This document shows positions 42,320 to 50,786 of a stretch of DNA of 59,460 nt, piece by piece. The stretch lies in contig NZ_CACSJA010000032.1 of NCBI RefSeq assembly GCF_902706035.1, positions 1 to 59,460 of the forward strand, given 5' to 3'. The position numbers and the translations under genes are program-made. Each line of letters begins with the position of its first letter. Positions within the stretch are counted from its first letter, which is position 1. Origin of the DNA: Pantoea sp. 18069. GTDB lineage: Bacteria > Pseudomonadota > Gammaproteobacteria > Burkholderiales > Burkholderiaceae_C. Below the pieces are notes generated by a model. That model ran no database searches. It saw only the letters and a list, made by a program, of their open reading frames with translations, and was not told where the DNA came from.

Positions 42320-44257
42320 TCAGCGCCGCGCTGGGTGGCGCGCAGCGTTCGAAAGCCTGCCATAGACGATCTGTCCACGAAAACCGCGCTTCACCTGCAG
42401 GTACAGGGCCCGGAGTTCCGGGTAATCCTGCGGTTGGCACAGTGCGCCTTTGCCGCGCATGGCATTCAATTGAAGCCTGTGGTGGACGCTCACGCGCTGT
42501 CCCTGGCGTTTCCATTCCATCAGGTACTCCCCGGCCGCATTGCGGAAATGCTGGCTGGCCGGGATGGCAATGATGGGGATATCGGCTGGAAATTCCATGT
42601 GATAGGTTTCGTCGCTCAGCCCCGCATCGCACTGAAATGGCGTGGCGTTGGCCGGTGCCGCGGTGCCTGCCGCGACGTGACGGAAAGACCCGTTGGCCGG
42701 TGGTTGCGGCACGGCGATGCCTCCGACCATGCCGAAATCGATGAAGTCGTCCGCCCGGAACGCATAACTGGCACTGAACGGACGGCCCAGGTCGAAGGGA
42801 TCCCCCTGCATCTCGATACGCCCATGGCCATTCATGCCACAGGCGGCCATGGTGGACTCCTCCACAGCCGTTCGATTCTGGGAGTTCAGTTGGGAGAGCT
42901 GGGCGCGCAGACTGATTTCGTCCAGTTCACTCAATTGCACCTTCGCTTGGCCCTGCAGGTTGCCCGCTTTGTCGAAAACAAGCTCGGTGGTGGTCGTGGT
43001 GTGGTTGCGCAGGTGATCGTTGGGCGGCGTGTGCGCCAGCTGTGCCTGGTGGGTGTGCAACACCGGGGCGCCCAGGTTCTCGCTGGACAACTGGCCAAAA
43101 CGCGCCCAGGGGTGGGTCGAATCCACGTACAGATCAAACTCGGGGATATAGGTTATTGCATGGTTGAAATGCTCCACCAGGGGAACGCTGGGCAGAAGCG
43201 GGCCGCCACCCGCGCGTATCAGGGCCGGCGAGCTGGCGATATCCTTGGCGGCCAGCAGCGCTTCGAGCAATACGACATGGTCCTTGCAATCACCATAATG
43301 GTGGTCAAGAACACTTTGCGCGGTGTTGGGCTCGAGACCGCCATTGCCCAGATATACCGCGACATAGCGAATATTCTGTGCCACCCAATGGTGCAAGGCC
43401 GCGGCCTGGGCACGGCGATCGGTGACGCCCTGCGTGATTTTCTCCGCCAGGGTCTTTATCGCCGGCGTGACCTCGGCCGCCGGCTTTGCCTTCACCTGGT
43501 AGGCCTTGGCGACTTGTGACCAGTCGCTGTAAGTGCTGGCCATGATGGTCGGGCTGAAGGTCCACGCCGCTGCCCAGCGGTTCTGCACCTTCAATGGCTC
43601 CTTGCGTTGATATTGCCAGCGCCAGTGTGCTCGGCCATCGCGCAGGGTCGCGGTGTTGCTGCCTTGCACATCGCGACTGAATACATTCATCGGCAGGTCC
43701 GCGGGTGCCGTCAGAGTGATTTCGGCATTCTCATGCTGGTCGAAGATGCTGAAGGTGTCCAGCAGGCTGAAGTAGCCTGGAAAATGCGGAATGTTCCGGG
43801 TGCGGCGTATCTGGTATGCCAGGCGGCTGCCTGGCGCCAGGTTAGGGAACACGATGACGCGTACCTTGTGGTCCGCATAGATCGGCGCGGCGGCGCTGGA
43901 ATAGCTTTCCTGGGTGTAGATGCGTTCTGGCGCAACGTCATGGCGCTGGTCGTCGGCGGTCAGCGTATAGGCCGAGAGCACTTCCAGCGTCTCCATCTTT
44001 TCGCTGTAGCTGTGATAGATCTGGCTGAATTGGTCGATCGCAGCAGGGGTCTTCAACAGAATTTCAAAGGTCTCGGTCGTTACGCTGCTGGCATCTGCAT
44101 GCACCTCGTGGTCCACACGGTAGCGCAGGTAGCTGAAGTCATTGCTGATTGCGGCTTCCTTGGTGACCGATGGACCGGGAGCGACGGCATCTGCCTTGGC
44201 CGGGTTGGCTGCCACCAGACAGGTCAGCAGAACAAGGGAAGTGATGATGATTTTCAT
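42320..44257 (-). CDS. DUF3857 and transglutaminase-like domain protein, exported
   Basis: A 645-residue protein with a signal peptide (MKIIITSLVLLTCLVAANPA, cleavage near ADA). Residues about 50-230 form a DUF3857-type beta domain (RYRVDHEVHADASSVTTETF; DHKVRVIVFPNLAPGSRL). A transglutaminase-like core follows at about 280-400, with Cys324 in YGDCKDHVVLLEALL, His382 in VDSTHPWARFG and a Tyr/Asp nearby, so the Cys-His pair is intact. The C-terminal 250 residues are beta-rich, as in other family members. Such proteins are periplasmic and probably act as peptidases or amidases rather than cross-linkers. It stands alone, with an AT-rich upstream region. Convergent with the propeller gene. Confidence 0.85.
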   Translation of the reverse strand: MKIIITSLVLLTCLVAANPAKADAVAPGPSVTKEAAISNDFSYLRYRVDHEVHADASSVTTETFEILLKTPAAIDQFSQIYHSYSEKMETLEVLSAYTLTADDQRHDVAPERIYTQESYSSAAAPIYADHKVRVIVFPNLAPGSRLAYQIRRTRNIPHFPGYFSLLDTFSIFDQHENAEITLTAPADLPMNVFSRDVQGSNTATLRDGRAHWRWQYQRKEPLKVQNRWAAAWTFSPTIMASTYSDWSQVAKAYQVKAKPAAEVTPAIKTLAEKITQGVTDRRAQAAALHHWVAQNIRYVAVYLGNGGLEPNTAQSVLDHHYGDCKDHVVLLEALLAAKDIASSPALIRAGGGPLLPSVPLVEHFNHAITYIPEFDLYVDSTHPWARFGQLSSENLGAPVLHTHQAQLAHTPPNDHLRNHTTTTTELVFDKAGNLQGQAKVQLSELDEISLRAQLSQLNSQNRTAVEESTMAACGMNGHGRIEMQGDPFDLGRPFSASYAFRADDFIDFGMVGGIAVPQPPANGSFRHVAAGTAAPANATPFQCDAGLSDETYHMEFPADIPIIAIPASQHFRNAAGEYLMEWKRQGQRVSVHHRLQLNAMRGKGALCQPQDYPELRALYLQVKRGFRGQIVYGRLSNAARHPARR

Positions 44258-44491
44258 TGGGGGCTCTTGAGGAAATCCGCTGCTTGACCAGCCGGCGCTG
44301 CACCGCTCCTGCGATGCCTGTGCTCTTCGCATGGCCTCGCACAGACGACAGCGCTGGCGTGTCAAGGCAGCTGGGCATCACGCCCTGGTGTTTGCATGAG
44401 TGATAGGAAAATACTATTGTATTTATTTATCAATAGATTTGTAGTCTTATTTTCGCGAAGCACGGCAGGTCCGGGTACAGCGCCTGGCCTG

Positions 44492-44701
44492 CCCGGCGGC
44501 AATAAAAGGCCCCCACGCTTGCTCACTGCGTGTAGCCGCCTGGGGGGCAAGCCCCCCATCCCGTATTGCCTTGGAGCGGCCCGGCGGCAATAAAAAAGGC
44601 CCCCACGCTTGCTCACTGCGTGTAGCCGCTGCCCCCACGGGGGCGCTTATTGCCTTGGGGCGGCCCGGCGGCAATAAAAAAGGCCCCGACATGCGGGGCC
44701 T
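44492..44701. repeat. 84-88 bp tandem repeat array (2 full units plus partial)
   Basis: Units start at 44492, 44580 and 44664 with CCCGGCGGCAATAAAA. Each full unit then has GGCCCCCACGCTTGCTCACTG, CGTGTAGCCGC, a GC hairpin and TATTGCCTTGGxGCGGC. The third unit is cut after GGCAATAAAAAAGGCCCC and serves as the dctM terminator. The core CCCACGCTTGCTC and GGGGCGGCCCGGCG are shared with the 91-bp array at 51993. Confidence 0.88.
44676..44701 (-). terminator. Rho-independent terminator of the TRAP operon
   Basis: On the minus strand GGCCCCG-CATGT-CGGGGCC is followed by six T (44681-44676). It lies 24 bases after the dctM stop. Confidence 0.88.
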
Positions 44702-44724
44702 GTGCAGGGCTGGGGGGCGCGGAC

Positions 44725-46011
44725 TTACTGGAAGCCCAGCGAGTGCGGCAGCCAGGTCGACAGTTCGGGAACGAAGGTCAGCAGCGCCAGCACCAGCAGG
44801 TGGGCCACCAGGAACAGCGGCATTTCGCGCGTGAGATCGGTGATGGACACACGCGTCGCGACCGCGGTCACGAACAGCAGGCCACCGACGGGCGGCGTGA
44901 TCATGCCCAGCGTCAGGTTGACGATCACCACCATTGCGAAGTGCGTGGGGTCGATGCCCAGGCTGAAGGCGATGGGCGCGAGGATGGGCACCAGGATGAT
45001 CACCCCGGGCAGCGGCTCCATGAAGATGCCGAACACCAGCAGCAGGATGTTGACCGCGACCAGGAACATGGTCGGCGACAGATTCCAGCCGACGATCAGC
45101 TCCGACAGGTACTGCGGAATGCCTTCCACCGTGAGCACCCAGGCAAATGCCGCCGACGTCGCCATGACCAGCAGCACCGACGCCGTGAGCATGGCCGCGC
45201 GCGCGGTGATGCCGGGAATGGCCTTCCATTCGAGCGTGCGGTAGACCCACTTGCCGCAGATCAGCGCGTAGAACACCGCGACCACCGAGGCTTCGGTGGG
45301 CGTGAAGATGCCGAAGCGGATGCCGACGACGATCAGCACGATCAGCATCAGCGCCGGAATCGCCTTGAAGCTCGTGACCCACATTTCACGCGCCGTGGGG
45401 CGCGCCTCGGACGAATGGTAGTTGCGCTTCTTGCAGATCCACCAGTTCACGCCGGCCATGGCCAGCGCGATGATGATGCCGGGAATGAAGCCGGCCATGA
45501 ACAGGCCGCCGACCGAGACGTTCTCGTCCTGCATCGCATAGATGATCATGCTCACCGAAGGCGGAATGATGGGCCCGACGACGGCCGTGCTGGTCGTGAG
45601 CGCCGCGGCGTAGGCGCGCGAGTAGCCGGCCTTGTCCATCATCTTGACCATCATCGAGCCCGGGCCCGCGGCGTCGGCCAGGGCCGAGCCGGAGATGCCC
45701 GAGAACAGCGTCAGCGACAGCACGTTGGCGTAGCCCAGGCCGCCACGCAGGTGGCCGACGAACTGCGCGGCAAAGCGCAGCAGCACATGGGTCAGCGCGC
45801 CGCCGGACATCAGTTCGGCCGACAGAATGAAAAATGGCACGGCCATCAGCGGAAAGCTGTCGATGCCGGTGAACATTTCCTTGAACACCACCAGCTGCGG
45901 GTAGCGGCCGCCGACGAGTACGGCCAGCGCGGCCGAGATGGCCAGCGCGAAGGCCACCGGAAAGCCCAGCACGAGCAGGACGATGATGGCAATGAAAAGG
46001 GTGATACCCAT
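44725..46011 (-). CDS. dctM: TRAP transporter large permease (DctM)
   Basis: A 428-residue membrane protein of the DctM/SiaM family with about 11-12 TM helices. Typical blocks are MAVPFFILSAELMSGG, GGLGYANVLSLTLFSGISGSALADAAGPG, TSTAVVGPIIPPSVSMIIY, EPLPGVIILVPILAPIA and GMITPPVGGLLFV. The start at 46011 fits a direct membrane-helix start; an upstream in-frame start would overlap dctQ. It forms the transport channel together with DctQ and uses the DctP-bound substrate with sodium. It is the last gene of the minus-strand operon dctP-dctQ-dctM and is closed by a terminator. Confidence 0.94.
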   Translation of the reverse strand: MGITLFIAIIVLLVLGFPVAFALAISAALAVLVGGRYPQLVVFKEMFTGIDSFPLMAVPFFILSAELMSGGALTHVLLRFAAQFVGHLRGGLGYANVLSLTLFSGISGSALADAAGPGSMMVKMMDKAGYSRAYAAALTTSTAVVGPIIPPSVSMIIYAMQDENVSVGGLFMAGFIPGIIIALAMAGVNWWICKKRNYHSSEARPTAREMWVTSFKAIPALMLIVLIVVGIRFGIFTPTEASVVAVFYALICGKWVYRTLEWKAIPGITARAAMLTASVLLVMATSAAFAWVLTVEGIPQYLSELIVGWNLSPTMFLVAVNILLLVFGIFMEPLPGVIILVPILAPIAFSLGIDPTHFAMVVIVNLTLGMITPPVGGLLFVTAVATRVSITDLTREMPLFLVAHLLVLALLTFVPELSTWLPHSLGFQ

Positions 46012-46039
46012 GGTGCTTGAACCTCTTTTGGATGGGTCT

Positions 46040-46561
46040 TCAGATGGACGCTGCGGCGTCTGCATCCATCTCTTCGGACTCGGCATGGTCGCCGGCCGTG
46101 ATGTAGTTGCGTGCGATGAACAGCAGGTGCACCAGCATCAGCGCGAAGCCCACGGGCATCGCCAGATAGATATAGGAAATCGGGATGTCGGTCGCGGCCG
46201 TGGTCTGAAAGCGCGTGGCCCAGGCGTAGAGCACCGAGAAATAGGTCATGAAGACGCAAAAACCCGCAATGCCCACGACCACGATGGCCCGCAGAATGCG
46301 CGCCGTGCGCGTGCTCACCGCGCGGTGCAGATTGTCGATGGCGACATGGCCGCCAAAGCGCAGCACCAGGCCCGCGCCCAGGAAGGTGACCCAGATCATC
46401 ATGTGGCGTGCCACTTCCTCGGCCCAGATGATGGAGTCGCCCGTGGTGTAGCGCAGCACCACGTTGGCAAAGACGATGCAGGCCATGGCCTGCAGCAGCA
46501 CGATGAGCAGCCAGCGATTGCTGGCGACCAGTGCGCGTTCGATTCGATCAAGCATAGGCAT
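46040..46561 (-). CDS. dctQ: TRAP transporter small permease (DctQ)
   Basis: About 173 residues with four predicted membrane helices: WLLIVLLQAMACIVFANVVLRY, MMIWVTFLGAGLVLRFGG, ILRAIVVVGIAGFCVFMTYFSVLY and IYLAMPVGFALMLVHLLF, each shortened here. The block SIIWAEEVARHMMIWVTFLGAG is the DctQ signature. Start is uncertain: ATGs at 46561 and 46555 are both close to the conserved start MLDRIERAL, and neither has a clear ribosome-binding site; an earlier start at 46621 is also open. It lies between dctP and dctM, 28 bases from dctM. Confidence 0.88.
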   Translation of the reverse strand: MPMLDRIERALVASNRWLLIVLLQAMACIVFANVVLRYTTGDSIIWAEEVARHMMIWVTFLGAGLVLRFGGHVAIDNLHRAVSTRTARILRAIVVVGIAGFCVFMTYFSVLYAWATRFQTTAATDIPISYIYLAMPVGFALMLVHLLFIARNYITAGDHAESEEMDADAAASI

Positions 46562-46653
46562 ATCGGCTGTCGTGGCGCATACCGGAAAGTACAGGCGCAG
46601 CCGCTTTCTGAAAAAATTCACTTATCTGTGGCACTGGCGCTACCTCAGATTCA

Positions 46654-46781
46654 GGTAACTGGCGGGCCCAACGCCGGGGGGCACCGAGGAAGGGCCGCAC
46701 CGAGGGTGCCCCCCTCCACCGAAGGTTGAGAGGGGGAAGCCGGCTCGGCGCCTGCCGCGTAAGCGGCTCAGGGGGTGTTAC
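46654..46781 (-). repeat. GC-rich dispersed repeat, family 1 copy 2 (inverted)
   Basis: Inverted copy of the repeat at 21056-21170, sharing CCCCCTGAGC, CTTCCCCCTCTCAACC, TTCGGTGGAGGGGG and GCGGCCCTTxCTCGGTG. It begins directly at the dctP stop codon, as copy 1 begins after the ghrA stop, and lies between dctP and dctQ. Confidence 0.85.
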
Positions 46782-47764
46782 TTAGTATTCGAGATGGTGT
46801 CCAGCGTCTTCTGGCCGAACTTGGTGGCGTACTGCTTGTAGGCGGGATCGAGGGCCTTGCGGAAAGCGGCCTGGTCGACCTTTTCGACGACCTGCATGCC
46901 GTGCGACTTGGCTTCCTCGAGGCCCTTCTTCTCGACCGCGTCGACAAACGCGCGCGAGGCCAGGGCGCCGCTCTTGGCGCCTTGCGTGAACGCCGCCTTT
47001 TGCGTGTCGTTGAGGCCGGACCAGAAGCCCGGCGAGACGATCAGCGCCACGGGCGCGTAGACATGGGCGCTGAGCGTCAGGTGCTTTTGCACCTGCCACA
47101 GCTTGGCCGACGACAGCACCGAAATCGGGTTTTCCTGGCCGTCGATCGTGCCCTGCTGCAGCGCGCCTATCACTTCGGGCCAGGACATGGGCGTGGGCGA
47201 TGCGCCCAGCGTGCGGAACGCGGTGATGTGCACCGGGTTTTCGGTCACGCGGATCTTCAGGCCCTTGAGGTCGGCCACGTTCTGCACCGCGTGCTTGTTG
47301 TTCGTCAGGTGGCGAAAGCCCTGCTCGCCCCAGGCCAGCGCGATCAGGCCGCGCTTGTGGAACTTGCCCAGCAGTTCCTGGCCGAAAGCGCCGTCGAGCA
47401 CTGCGCGCGCATGCGTGGTGTCACGGAACAGGAAAGGAATGTCGACCACGCCCACGTCGGGCACGAAGTTGCTCAATGCGCCCGTGGACACGATCACGGC
47501 TTCGACGGTGCCCAGTTGCAGGCCTTCGATCAGCTCGCGCTCGCCGCCCAGTGCCGAGGCGGGGAACTGCTTGAACTTGAACGCGTTGTTGGTGTTCTTC
47601 TCTACGGAATCGGCCCAGGCCTGGGCCGCTGCGCCGTAGTGCGAATTGATCGCCAGCGCATACCCGATCTTGACTTCCTTGGATTGGGCAAGAGCCGGTA
47701 CGGCAGCAATGGCCGCAGCAGCCGCGACACAGGTGACAACGAAGGAACGGCGAATCATGCGCAT
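46778..47764 (-). CDS. dctP: TRAP transporter solute-binding protein (DctP)
   Basis: A 328-residue periplasmic binding protein. Signal peptide: MRMIRRSFVVTCVAAAAAI ending in ALAQ (cleavage after about residue 26). The mature protein has YALAINSHYG, FPASALGGERELIEGLQLG, PFLFRDTTHARAV, the LKGLKIRVTENP block with the Arg that binds the ligand carboxylate, and GTIDGQENPISVL. It belongs to the DctP family (C4-dicarboxylates, sialic acid, uronates and others); the ligand is an organic acid not identifiable by eye. It lies upstream of dctQ, separated from it by a family 1 repeat. Confidence 0.93.
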   Translation of the reverse strand: MRMIRRSFVVTCVAAAAAIAAVPALAQSKEVKIGYALAINSHYGAAAQAWADSVEKNTNNAFKFKQFPASALGGERELIEGLQLGTVEAVIVSTGALSNFVPDVGVVDIPFLFRDTTHARAVLDGAFGQELLGKFHKRGLIALAWGEQGFRHLTNNKHAVQNVADLKGLKIRVTENPVHITAFRTLGASPTPMSWPEVIGALQQGTIDGQENPISVLSSAKLWQVQKHLTLSAHVYAPVALIVSPGFWSGLNDTQKAAFTQGAKSGALASRAFVDAVEKKGLEEAKSHGMQVVEKVDQAAFRKALDPAYKQYATKFGQKTLDTISNTK

Positions 47765-47955
47765 GACATATGTCTCTTGTAGGTGATGGAATAGGAACGG
47801 GAACGCTGGCGCATTTTAGGTGCTGTTTGCGCCGGACAGGCGCCCTTTGCAGAGGCGTTGTCGGGCATTGCCGTTTTCAATGCCAGCTTGCCGCGCGATT
47901 GGCGATGGATGTCATCGTGGAATGCGCGCGCCGCGGCCGTGGGCCACGGCAGGGT

Positions 47956-48765
47956 TCAGGCCGCCGCGTGACCCAGGATGGCCCGGGAAAGTTCGACGAA
48001 TCCGTCGCCACGCTCGCTGGGCGTGACATAGCGCGGCAGGTGCGTGAGCTGGGGCACGAAGCGCGCGATATTGGCCACGCCGAAGCTGTGGCCGAAGCGC
48101 TCGAACATCAGCTGGTCATTGGTGGAGTCGCCGATATAGACCCAGCGATCGAGTTCCGCGGCCAGGTCGCGGTCGAACAGCGTGCGCACTATCCACTGCG
48201 CGCCGTCCCACTTGTTGTGCGCGCCAAACCAGCCGTTGATATGGATGGAGCTGACGGTGGCATTCATGCCCGCTGCGTGCATGATTTCCACGCACTGGTC
48301 GATGCTCTCCTGGGGCATCTGGGTGAATTCGCTGTGGTCGACGGCGATGTCGCATTCGCGACCCGCGGAGTCGGTCGCGCGGCGCGCACCGGGCACGCTG
48401 GCCTCGATCTGTTCGAGCACCTGCTGCATGCGCGCGAAGTTGGCGCTGCGCGTGGCCGCATCCTGCTGGTAGAGCTTGTCGAGACCGCCGGCCGCGTTGC
48501 GGCGCAGCGCCACGGCGCCGTTTTCGGCGACGATGGCGTCGACCGGCCAGGCATGGGCGAACGGTTCGCTCCAGCCCACGGGGCGGCCGGTGATGGGCAC
48601 GATCCAGAGACCGGCATCGCGCAGCGCAGCCATTGCTGCCACCACATGTTCGGGCACGGCGCCGTCGGTGGTCAGGGTGTCGTCGATATCGGTGAGCACA
48701 CCGCGCAACCGGCCCGCGGCAGGGCGGGGCCACTGCGCGAGGGGCAGCAAGTTTTCCAGAGTCAT
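47956..48765 (-). CDS. HAD-IIB phosphatase
   Basis: A 269-residue HAD hydrolase of the Cof/mannosyl-3-phosphoglycerate phosphatase class. Motif I is LTDIDDTLTTDG with Asp at positions 26 and 28 or nearby, followed by ITGRP (motif II), ENGAVALR, and GDSTNDQLMFE (motif IV). The C2-type cap lies between residues about 90 and 195. The start at 48765 is preceded by a repeat-bearing spacer; an open frame upstream at 48963 overlaps the prfC gene. It is 95 bases downstream of prfC and 191 upstream of dctP. Natural substrate unknown: sugar phosphate or phosphoglycerate-type compounds are candidates. Confidence 0.85.
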   Translation of the reverse strand: MTLENLLPLAQWPRPAAGRLRGVLTDIDDTLTTDGAVPEHVVAAMAALRDAGLWIVPITGRPVGWSEPFAHAWPVDAIVAENGAVALRRNAAGGLDKLYQQDAATRSANFARMQQVLEQIEASVPGARRATDSAGRECDIAVDHSEFTQMPQESIDQCVEIMHAAGMNATVSSIHINGWFGAHNKWDGAQWIVRTLFDRDLAAELDRWVYIGDSTNDQLMFERFGHSFGVANIARFVPQLTHLPRYVTPSERGDGFVELSRAILGHAAA

Positions 48766-48790
48766 TGTGGGTACGGTTCGATGATTTGTA

Positions 48791-48840
48791 CCGTTCGCTC
48801 TGGGCCTGGCGAAGGGCTTCGACAGGCTCAGCCCGAACGG
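48791..48840. repeat. Module B REP-like double element forming a long hairpin
   Basis: CCGTTCGCTCTGGGCCTGG and AAGGGCTTCGACAGGCTC, ending CCCGAACGG: two opposed module B copies fused so that almost the whole 50 bases can fold as one stem with some mismatches. It lies 20 bases after the prfC stop and could act as its terminator, but there is no T-run. Confidence 0.8.
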
Positions 48841-48860
48841 GAGACGCGTTACTGTCTCTA

Positions 48861-50486
48861 TTAGCTGTTGCTCAGCGACAGGCCCGCGTGCTCGCGCAGC
48901 GGGTGGAAGTGAATCTTGGGGAAACGCTCCTGCGCCAGGCGCACATCGTAGGGCGAAGTGCACAGATACGCCAGGGTGCCCGCCGCGTCGTGGGCCATGC
49001 GCAGCACATAGGCGTTCTCGAACTCGCGCAGTTCGGCCGGGGTGTCGGCCGTGATCCAGCGCGCGCCCGTGTACTGGCAGGCTTCGAGGCGGATGTCGGC
49101 GTCGTACTCGGCCTTGAGGCGGTGCTGCACGACTTCGAACTGCAGCTGGCCGATCGCGCCCAGCAGCATGTTGCCGCCCGCATCGGGCTTGAACACCTGG
49201 ATCGCGCCTTCCTCGCCGAGCTGGGCCAGGCCCTGCTGCAGCTGCTTGGTGCGCAGCGGGTTCTTCAGCACCACGGTCATGAACATTTCGGGCGCGAAGA
49301 ACGGCAGGCCGGTGAACTGCAGCGCCGCGCCGTCGGTGATGGTGTCGCCGAGCTGCACGCCGCCGTGGATGGTGAAGCCGATGATGTCGCCCGCATAGGC
49401 TTCCTCGACGGCTTCGCGGCGCTGGCTCATGAAGGTCACGACCGAGGTCGGGCGCATGTCCTTGCCGGTGCGCTGCACGCGCAGCTTCATGCCCGGGCTG
49501 TAGCGGCCCGAAGCCACGCGCACGAAGGCGATGCGGTCGCGGTGGTTGGCGTCCATGTTGGCCTGGACCTTGAAGACCACACCCGAGAAACCGGTGTCTT
49601 CGGGCGCTATGGTCTTGATCACGGGCTGCTTGTTGACCTGCAGCGTGCTGACGCGCGGGCCCGGCGAGGGCGACATGTCGACCAGTGCATCGAGCACTTC
49701 CATCACGCCGAAGTTGTTCACGCCCGAGCCGAAGAACACGGGAGTGAGCTTGCCGGCGAGAAACGCCTCATGGTCCCAGGCGGGCGATGCGCCCACGGCC
49801 AGCTCCATGCTTTCCATCGCGGTGTCGAAGGTGTCGCCAAAGCGCGCGCGCAGATTCTCCACTTCGGTCAGCGGAATCGCTTCGAAGTCCTGCGGGCGGC
49901 GCTCGCTGCCCGACTCGAACACCGTCATGGTGCGGGTGCGCAGGTTGATGATGCCGCCGAAGCTCTTGCCCTGGCCCACGGGCCAGGTCATGGGGCAGCA
50001 GGGCATGCCCAGCTCGCGCTCGACTTCGTCCATGATGTCCAGCGGATCGCGCACTTCGCGGTCCATCTTGTTGACGAAAGTGATGATGGGCGTGTCGCGC
50101 TGGCGGCAGACTTCGATCAGCCGGCGGGTCTGGGCTTCGACGCCGTTGGCCGCATCGATCACCATCAGCGCCGAGTCCACGGCCGTGAGCACGCGGTAGG
50201 TGTCTTCGGAGAAGTCCTTGTGGCCCGGCGTGTCGAGCAGGTTGACCACATGGTCGCGGTAGGACATCTGCATCACCGACGAGGCCACGGAAATGCCGCG
50301 CTGCTTTTCGATCTCCATCCAGTCGGAGGTCGCGTGGCGGCTGGCCTTGCGGCCCTTGACCGCGCCCGCGATCTGGATCGCGCCCGAGAACAGCAGCAGC
50401 TTTTCGGTCAGCGTGGTCTTGCCCGCGTCCGGGTGGGAAATGATGGCGAACGTGCGGCGGCGCCGGGTCTCAGATGCGTAGGACAT
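48861..50486 (-). CDS. prfC: Peptide chain release factor 3
   Basis: A 541-residue translational GTPase that recycles RF1/RF2 from the ribosome. G1 is SHPDAGKTTLTEK (about 17-29), switch I has the RF3-type ATSDWMEIEKQRGISV, G3 is DTPGHKDFSEDT, and G4 NKMD. The RF3-specific C-terminal domain contains RPTSVVTFMSQRREAVEEAYAGD. The start at 50486 gives MSYASETRRRRTFAIISHPDAG, normal for the family; the frame is open to 50702 but without conservation. It is transcribed leftward toward the HAD gene. Confidence 0.95.
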   Translation of the reverse strand: MSYASETRRRRTFAIISHPDAGKTTLTEKLLLFSGAIQIAGAVKGRKASRHATSDWMEIEKQRGISVASSVMQMSYRDHVVNLLDTPGHKDFSEDTYRVLTAVDSALMVIDAANGVEAQTRRLIEVCRQRDTPIITFVNKMDREVRDPLDIMDEVERELGMPCCPMTWPVGQGKSFGGIINLRTRTMTVFESGSERRPQDFEAIPLTEVENLRARFGDTFDTAMESMELAVGASPAWDHEAFLAGKLTPVFFGSGVNNFGVMEVLDALVDMSPSPGPRVSTLQVNKQPVIKTIAPEDTGFSGVVFKVQANMDANHRDRIAFVRVASGRYSPGMKLRVQRTGKDMRPTSVVTFMSQRREAVEEAYAGDIIGFTIHGGVQLGDTITDGAALQFTGLPFFAPEMFMTVVLKNPLRTKQLQQGLAQLGEEGAIQVFKPDAGGNMLLGAIGQLQFEVVQHRLKAEYDADIRLEACQYTGARWITADTPAELREFENAYVLRMAHDAAGTLAYLCTSPYDVRLAQERFPKIHFHPLREHAGLSLSNS

Positions 50487-50786
50487 GTACGGGTGGGTGG
50501 TCGCTGGCGGTGAGGCCGGCTGCAGTAAGGCGGACGGGCGTGCGTGCTCGGCGCTGATGCAGCGCCTGACTACGGGGCCCGAAGAAGAGCAGGATTTTAA
50601 CGAGGGCGCAGCAGCAGTGGGGCGCGGCGGGAATAAACGCAGCGGATCCTGGCTCGAACACCGGCTGGCATGCGCCCGGTTGCATTGCTGACGCGCCGAC
50701 AAGTGAATGGCCTATGCCGTAGCTGCGCTGCGGGGAGTTGTGTTGCGCCGCACAATCGGCAGGTCTGTCTTTCTCCTGCTCTGGTC
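50487..50786. other. Divergent intergenic region prfC / MFS gene
   Basis: This 300-base spacer holds the promoters of two divergent genes. I see no convincing -35/-10 pair, no repeats of the families found elsewhere, and no conserved reading frame. Confidence 0.5.

Larger units (their letters stand above)
44258..44724. other. AT-rich promoter island followed by GC-rich repeat block
   Basis: Nothing coding is seen. About 44395-44455 is markedly AT-rich for this genome (TTGTATTTATTTATC and similar) and probably holds the minus-strand promoter of the DUF3857 gene. From 44492 to 44701 the region is made of two-and-a-half tandem copies of an 84-88 bp repeat and the dctM terminator. Confidence 0.7.
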
